Position numbers and translations under genes: made by a program
Origin: JABSOG01 sp041583135
GTDB lineage: Bacteria > Pseudomonadota > Gammaproteobacteria > Enterobacterales > Alteromonadaceae
Direction: 5' to 3'
Assembly: GCA_041583135.1 (NCBI GenBank)
Contig: JBFHGJ010000160.1
Span: forward strand, 1 to 10,322
DNA: 10,322 nt
Shown: piece after piece, positions 6,023 through 10,322 of the stretch
How positions within the stretch are numbered: position 1 is the first letter of the stretch
How the letters are laid out: every line of letters begins with the position of its first letter
Notes under the pieces: generated by a model
What the model was told of the DNA's origin: nothing
What the model saw: only the letters and a program-made list of their open reading frames with translations
The model's database searches: none

Positions 6023-9000
6023 TTAAGCACTCTGCTTATGATACTCCGACGGGCTACACTTATATTTACTCTTAAAGCATTGACTGTAATACGAGTGCGT
6101 AGCAAAACCACATTTGTGCGATGCGACACTCGGTGTTACTCCTTCTTCCAGTAACAGACATGACTGTTGCAGCCTGAAATTGCGTAGCGCCTCGGCAGGA
6201 GTCATATTGAGAAGCGCTTTCATTTTACGGCCAAATTGGCGATGACTCAGCGCCAACTTTTCGGCAAAGCTCGCCACATCAAAGTCACAATCACGATAGT
6301 TGGCCTCAAGCACCTCATTGACCTGCTGCAAAAAAGCACGATGAACCGGATTTTCCGGGGTTGTCTGCGCCGCTGCTTTGTGCTGTACCGGCTGTGACTC
6401 AGGCTCGGCAAACTGAGCGGCAAATTGTGCTCTAAGTATTGCCCGCTGCGCCATCAGGTTGTCGATGCGCGCCAACAGCTCTTTGGCATTGAATGGCTTT
6501 TCAAGATATTCATCGGCACGCTGTGCCCAGCCTTCGAGTCGAGATTTGCTATCACCTCGAGCGGTCAGCAAAATCACCGGAATATGGCTGGTAATATGGT
6601 TGCTTTTGAGCAGCCGAGTCAGTTCAAAGCCATCGATATTAGGCATCATGACATCACTGAGCACCAAATCGGGCAATTTGTCTTGGGCAACAGCAATCCC
6701 CTGTTCGCCGTCTTCAGCCTCAAAACAGTCATAGTCTGCAACCAAACAAGAAAGGATATAACGGCGCATATCACGATTATCCTCAACCACCAACACGGTC
6801 GGCTTATCACCTGACGGACCACTTTGCGCTGGCAAAAGCACCTGTTCACTACGTTTGACCTGCTCGGCGGCGGCTTGCAGCAACGCTTCATTTGCCCCGG
6901 CGATTTGCCCATCGGTATTGGTCGCCAATGGCAACTCGATGAAAAATGTACTGCCGCTGCCAAGCTCGCTATGCAGCTTAATATTCCCACCATGCAGCTC
7001 ACACAGTTGCTTGACCAAGGCAAGGCCAATGCCAGCACCACTGACATAGCCGCTGTGATTTTTCAAACGGGCGAAACGTTCAAAAATAAGGGTTTGGTCT
7101 TGCGGGCTTATCCCCGGTCCTTGGTCAATCACTTTGATCCGTACCCTAGGTTGAATCAGTTCAACCACTAGGGTAATGGTCTTATTGTCTCCGCCGTATT
7201 TGATCGCATTGGACAGCAGGTTCGACAAAATTTTCTCAAAGGCATCAGGCTGCATCTCAATAAAGAGATCGCTGTGTTTATCAGGCATCGAGATTTGCAG
7301 CGATAGTTCAATGCCGTGGCGGGCAGCCAAGGGCTTGAACTGGGCAAGCAACACACGGCAGGTTTGCAGCACGGCAATTTGTACTAAAGTGGCTTGAGTC
7401 TGGTCTTTACTGCGGGCCAGATCCAACAATTGGTCAACCATATTCAACAGTCGCTTACCGTTGCTCTGCGCCAGTGACAACAAAGAACGCGCTTGTGGAT
7501 CGGCAGTCCCATCCAACTGCGCCTCCAAGGGGCCAAGAATTAGAGTTAACGGTGTTCTAAATTCATGGGAAATATTGGCGATAAGCGCTTCTTTGTCTGC
7601 CAGCAATTGCGCGATGGTATCGGCCCTTTGCTTCAGCTCCAAGGTTCTTTCATTGACCGCCTGCTCCAGTTTATGGGCGCGTATCCGCAATTGCCGAGTA
7701 CGCACAAAGTTGAATAAATACACAACCCCCACAGCCAGTAAGACATACACGGCATAGGCAAGCTTGGATGCCCACCAAGGCGGCGTAACCACCAGCTTTA
7801 GCGAACGAACATTCTCTTTGTTATTGCTAGGATCTATGACTCTCAATTGTAAGGTATATTCTCCCGGCGCTATGGAAGTAAAGCTCGCAACCCGAGCATT
7901 GGCATCGGCCGCTATCCACTTGTCCGACAACCCCTTCAATCGGTAGCTGTATTGCAGTTTTTCCGGTTGACGATAGTCACTACTGGCAAAGGCAATAGAA
8001 AACCAATTTTGCCGATAACTCAGCTCAAGAGAGGTCAATTTATCAATGGTCGCGCTCAGTGGCGAATCCGGGTCTTGCGCTTTGGGCAATACCGCTTGAT
8101 TAAACAATTTAAAGTCTGAAAGAAGAATTGAACTTGGCTGCTCGATAGGGCTGGCATAGAACAAGCCCTGAGGCAAAAACCGTACGATTTGCTGCGCATC
8201 GGCCATCACAATCCGGCCATCTTCCCGCACAAGCCCAAGACCATTGCTAAAGTGACTTAGCCTAAGCCCATCACCACGACCAAAGCGACGGAAGCTGCTT
8301 GCGGCCAAGTCAAAGCGCAACAACCCTTGGTCACTACCCAGCCACAACACCGGTTTGCTCTGCCCCACAATAGAATTGATTTCAACATTGGCCAGCTCTG
8401 CAACGGGTTGCCACTGCCATGAGCGTGTATCAAGCTTATACAGACCCGCCGAACCACCTAACCATACCTCACTTTGTCCAGCCGCAGCATAAAGCGCGTT
8501 GATCTCTGTCAGCCCGTCAATTGGCTGCCAACTCGCCGTGTCCAGTGCAAAACGCCAAACCCGTTTGTTGTTGTCAATTGTCACAAGGTTTTGCTCTATG
8601 GCAATCATTCGCTGCGCGCCGCTTGTGTCGCTGAGCAATTGCAAATGGGCGCTCGGAGTCGCCAACCGATAGATGTGACTGTCTGAGCCAAGTATGAGTT
8701 GCCCCTGGTTGTCCAATGCCAAACTTTGCCACGCCACATCAGCAGCAGCCAAAGACTGTATCTGGCCACTGTGGTCAATTAGCTGCACCCCTTCGTTTTG
8801 ACTGGCAACCACCATACCCTTTTGCGGCCACCAGAGTAACGCGCTGATATTTCCTGTGACTGTCACTTGAGGCTGTAAACCCTGTGGCGGTAGCAAACCT
8901 TGCGCGGTGCCCAGCCACAACTCACCATTGTCATCGTATGCCATGCTTTGCAGTTGGCTTTGTGCTTTATTGCGTAGCTGAAAGTGCTCAAAAGCCAAAT

Positions 9001-10072
9001 GTTCTGGTCTGAGCTTAAACAATCCCGAGCGTGGCGTCACAAACCACAAAGTGCCACTGCTATCTTGATAGATATCATTGATGTGCAAAGCATTTAGACT
9101 CTCAGGTGCAGTCACCACATCGTTAAGCGCCGTTAAACCAGCCGCTCCCGGTTTTAGACGACTTACGCCATTGTAAAACGTGCCAACCCATAAGCTCCCC
9201 TGACTGTCTTGATAAATGCGGGTTACCGAAGCATGTGCCACCTTATTGCTGTGGTTGAGCGGTATACTCAAGGTCGTATACTGCCCGGTTGCGGCATTAT
9301 AACGATTGATTCCGAGCGCAGTCCCAACCCAGATATCACCATTGGGGCTTTCAAAGATCTCACTCACCGTATTGTCATCAATGCTGCCCGCAACGCCCGG
9401 CTGATGAGCAAAATGCGTCAGCCCACCCTCTTTTGACGTATAAAGGTAAAGCCCTTTACGGTGAACAGAAAACCAAAGACGGCCTTGGCTGTCTTCGACG
9501 ATACGCTGAATATTTTCACCGGTATCGCTCTGATTGGGCTTTAGCGCCACATCCAACCGGATATTTCTCAGTGTCATGCGGTCAAAGCGGTTGATCCCTT
9601 GGTTTGAGGCAACCCACAACACATGGTTATTACCGAGGCTTAGGCTGTTGAGTTGATTGGAATCTAAAGAATTGGTGTCTGACCCCTTGATAAAGTTGTC
9701 GAAGCGCTCGGTTTTGGGATTAAAGCGACTCAGGCCACCGCCTCGGGTAGCCAACCAAATAAAGCCATTTTCATCTTCAACGAGGTCGCGCACATCATTG
9801 TGCGGCAAACTGTTGGGGTTGTCTGGTTGATGGACAAAGCGGCGAAAGGCTTGGCCATCATAACGCAGCAGTCCTTGGTTGCTGGCCAGCCACATAAACC
9901 CGGCGCGGTCTTGAATGATCCCCTTTAGCCCGCTGAGAGGTTGCCCGGACGCTTCACTGATCTGACTGACAACCGGCCCCAAGCGACCCAAATTTGTCAA
10001 TGCACCGTGCGCTGCGCAAGGCAAAAGCCCGCACATCAGCCAGATAAAACAAAGACGCAACAACACAGTCAT
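6023..10072 (-). CDS. Hybrid two-component sensor: propeller, kinase, receiver and AraC domain
   Basis: A 1349-residue one-chain signalling protein. A signal peptide (1-23) is followed by a periplasmic sensor of repeated Reg_prop blades with G-x-h-W-h-x-(S/G/T) cores (W61, W106, W153, W200, W248, W295, W343, W386, later W537 and W577), probably two seven-bladed propellers. Next come a Y_Y_Y domain (about 700-765) and one membrane helix (about 769-790). The kinase has H-box ISHEFRTPL (H836), N-box N951-Y959, DQGPGI (D983) and GAGIGLAL (1012-1019). The receiver has E1097/D1098, phospho-acceptor D1140, T1170 and K1192. A C-terminal AraC-type double HTH spans about 1245-1346. All phosphotransfer residues are present, so it looks functional. 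It would sense a periplasmic ligand and bind DNA from the membrane. The layout and length match the hybrid systems known mainly from Bacteroides glycan-use loci, but no such genes adjoin it here. No Shine-Dalgarno precedes the ATG. Confidence 0.95.
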   Translation of the reverse strand: MTVLLRLCFIWLMCGLLPCAAHGALTNLGRLGPVVSQISEASGQPLSGLKGIIQDRAGFMWLASNQGLLRYDGQAFRRFVHQPDNPNSLPHNDVRDLVEDENGFIWLATRGGGLSRFNPKTERFDNFIKGSDTNSLDSNQLNSLSLGNNHVLWVASNQGINRFDRMTLRNIRLDVALKPNQSDTGENIQRIVEDSQGRLWFSVHRKGLYLYTSKEGGLTHFAHQPGVAGSIDDNTVSEIFESPNGDIWVGTALGINRYNAATGQYTTLSIPLNHSNKVAHASVTRIYQDSQGSLWVGTFYNGVSRLKPGAAGLTALNDVVTAPESLNALHINDIYQDSSGTLWFVTPRSGLFKLRPEHLAFEHFQLRNKAQSQLQSMAYDDNGELWLGTAQGLLPPQGLQPQVTVTGNISALLWWPQKGMVVASQNEGVQLIDHSGQIQSLAAADVAWQSLALDNQGQLILGSDSHIYRLATPSAHLQLLSDTSGAQRMIAIEQNLVTIDNNKRVWRFALDTASWQPIDGLTEINALYAAAGQSEVWLGGSAGLYKLDTRSWQWQPVAELANVEINSIVGQSKPVLWLGSDQGLLRFDLAASSFRRFGRGDGLRLSHFSNGLGLVREDGRIVMADAQQIVRFLPQGLFYASPIEQPSSILLSDFKLFNQAVLPKAQDPDSPLSATIDKLTSLELSYRQNWFSIAFASSDYRQPEKLQYSYRLKGLSDKWIAADANARVASFTSIAPGEYTLQLRVIDPSNNKENVRSLKLVVTPPWWASKLAYAVYVLLAVGVVYLFNFVRTRQLRIRAHKLEQAVNERTLELKQRADTIAQLLADKEALIANISHEFRTPLTLILGPLEAQLDGTADPQARSLLSLAQSNGKRLLNMVDQLLDLARSKDQTQATLVQIAVLQTCRVLLAQFKPLAARHGIELSLQISMPDKHSDLFIEMQPDAFEKILSNLLSNAIKYGGDNKTITLVVELIQPRVRIKVIDQGPGISPQDQTLIFERFARLKNHSGYVSGAGIGLALVKQLCELHGGNIKLHSELGSGSTFFIELPLATNTDGQIAGANEALLQAAAEQVKRSEQVLLPAQSGPSGDKPTVLVVEDNRDMRRYILSCLVADYDCFEAEDGEQGIAVAQDKLPDLVLSDVMMPNIDGFELTRLLKSNHITSHIPVILLTARGDSKSRLEGWAQRADEYLEKPFNAKELLARIDNLMAQRAILRAQFAAQFAEPESQPVQHKAAAQTTPENPVHRAFLQQVNEVLEANYRDCDFDVASFAEKLALSHRQFGRKMKALLNMTPAEALRNFRLQQSCLLLEEGVTPSVASHKCGFATHSYYSQCFKSKYKCSPSEYHKQSA

Positions 10073-10089
10073 AAAGACAACATTCAGTT

Positions 10090-10106
10090 TGACAAATCAG
10101 CTGTCA
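10090..10106. promoter_or_regulatory. TGACA-N7-TGTCA dyad at the sensor gene start site
   Basis: TGACA (10090-10094) and TGTCA (10102-10106) form an inverted repeat with centres 12 bp apart, 18 bases upstream of the sensor ATG. It overlaps the predicted transcription start and the edge of the candidate -10, the usual place for a repressor or autoregulatory site. Confidence 0.3.
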
Positions 10107-10134
10107 TTTTAGGGGTCAATCGCGACAGTAGCAA
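10106..10134 (-). promoter_or_regulatory. Candidate sigma-70 promoter of the hybrid sensor gene
   Basis: On the minus strand, TTGCTA (complement of 10129-10134, four of six consensus positions) and TAAAAT (complement of 10106-10111, five of six) are separated by 17 bases. The predicted start near 10099 leaves a leader of about 27 bases. Confidence 0.5.
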
Positions 10135-10227
10135 CGACAATACGTCAGACGCCCAAAGTTGCAGCGCCACGGGCTTATTGCCACGGCAAGATCATTATAA
10201 ATTGAACTTTCTACTTCCGTAGCGATC

Positions 10228-10258
10228 AGATCACCATATAATTTCTATTTGGTGACCT
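10228..10258. repeat. Imperfect inverted repeat just before the transposase
   Basis: AGATCACCATAT (10228-10239) and ATTTGGTGACCT (10247-10258) are complementary at 10 of 12 positions around a 7-base spacer, directly upstream of the transposase start. It could be a binding site or hairpin controlling the transposase. It is not obviously the IS terminal repeat, whose partner would lie past the window. Confidence 0.4.
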
Positions 10259-10260
10259 AA

Positions 10261-10322
10261 ATGAGTGCTACTTTCTTGGAACATTTTGAATCTATTGCAG
10301 ACCCACGAATTGAACGTTGTAA
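10261..10322 (+). CDS. ISAs1-family transposase, N-terminal fragment cut by the window edge
   Basis: The open frame starts MSATFLEHFESIADPRIERC and runs off the right edge. The pattern 'FLEHF-x-x-I-x-DPR' then a basic stretch is the recognisable N-terminus of ISAs1-type (H-repeat-associated) DDE transposases. A GGTGA lies 5 bases before the ATG as a possible ribosome binding site. Only 20 full codons are visible, so the catalytic residues, full length and intactness cannot be judged. The left end of the element must lie between the sensor gene promoter and this start (about 10135-10260). Confidence 0.75.
   Translation, partial: MSATFLEHFESIADPRIERC
10261..10322 (+). mobile_element. Left part of an ISAs1-family insertion sequence
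   Basis: Inferred from the transposase start. The listed span covers only the certain part. The true left terminus lies upstream, at or after about 10135, and I could not identify its terminal inverted repeat or target duplication without the other end. Confidence 0.6.

Noticed and set aside
6425..6814. 129-codon open frame opposite the receiver domain
   Set aside because: It is antisense to conserved receiver sequence and has no independent support; other frames in the sensor gene are similar shadows.
10237..10242. TATAAT before the transposase as its promoter
   Set aside because: No -35 hexamer lies at a suitable distance and there is no extended -10 TG; an IS transposase promoter may lie nearer its terminus.

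Overview
The window looks like chromosomal DNA from a marine or aquatic gammaproteobacterium of the Alteromonadales, probably Shewanella or a close relative. The clues are moderate GC content, a vibriolysin-type M4 protease, a DUF5062-type small protein and short mosaic intergenic repeats. This placement is inferred from family resemblance, with no database search.

Layout, left to right: (1) 1-159 is a mosaic of short hairpin-containing repeats running off the left edge. It abuts a strong bidirectional terminator (160-186) and an AT-rich 23-bp dyad that overlaps the stop codon of the next gene. (2) 210-1691 (-) encodes a secreted M4 zinc metalloprotease, with a long AT-rich, dyad-rich upstream region (1692-2101). 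(3) 2102-3538 (-) encodes an M18-family aminopeptidase that carries an N-terminal signal peptide. (4) 3665-3931 (+) encodes a small DUF5062-type protein, divergent from the aminopeptidase with near back-to-back candidate promoters. (5) A 323-bp intergenic region holds a terminator, a spaced direct repeat and a 15-bp dyad. (6) 4255-5958 (+) encodes an exported protein of unknown function built from four copies of a ~110-120-residue repeat, the last three sharing a striking motif set. (7) 6023-10072 (-) encodes a 1349-aa hybrid two-component system: periplasmic propeller sensor, histidine kinase, receiver and AraC-type DNA-binding domain in one chain. It converges on the repeat protein across a perfect 11-bp dyad. 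(8) 10261 to the right edge (+) is the start of an ISAs1-family transposase, cut off by the window.

The two peptidases form a plausible protein-scavenging pair: an exported endopeptidase and an exported aminopeptidase. They are separated by a terminator-like hairpin and a long regulatory region, so they are probably transcribed separately. The hybrid sensor resembles regulators that detect degradation products in the periplasm and switch on nearby genes. No polysaccharide-use genes lie beside it here, and its only close neighbour is the repeat protein, so its target is unknown.

The least-explained element is the four-repeat exported protein. The rest are recognisable families, some in unusual form (a signal-peptide M18 enzyme, a one-chain hybrid sensor/AraC regulator in a gammaproteobacterium). 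I found no CRISPR array, tRNA, rRNA, phage module or defence system.
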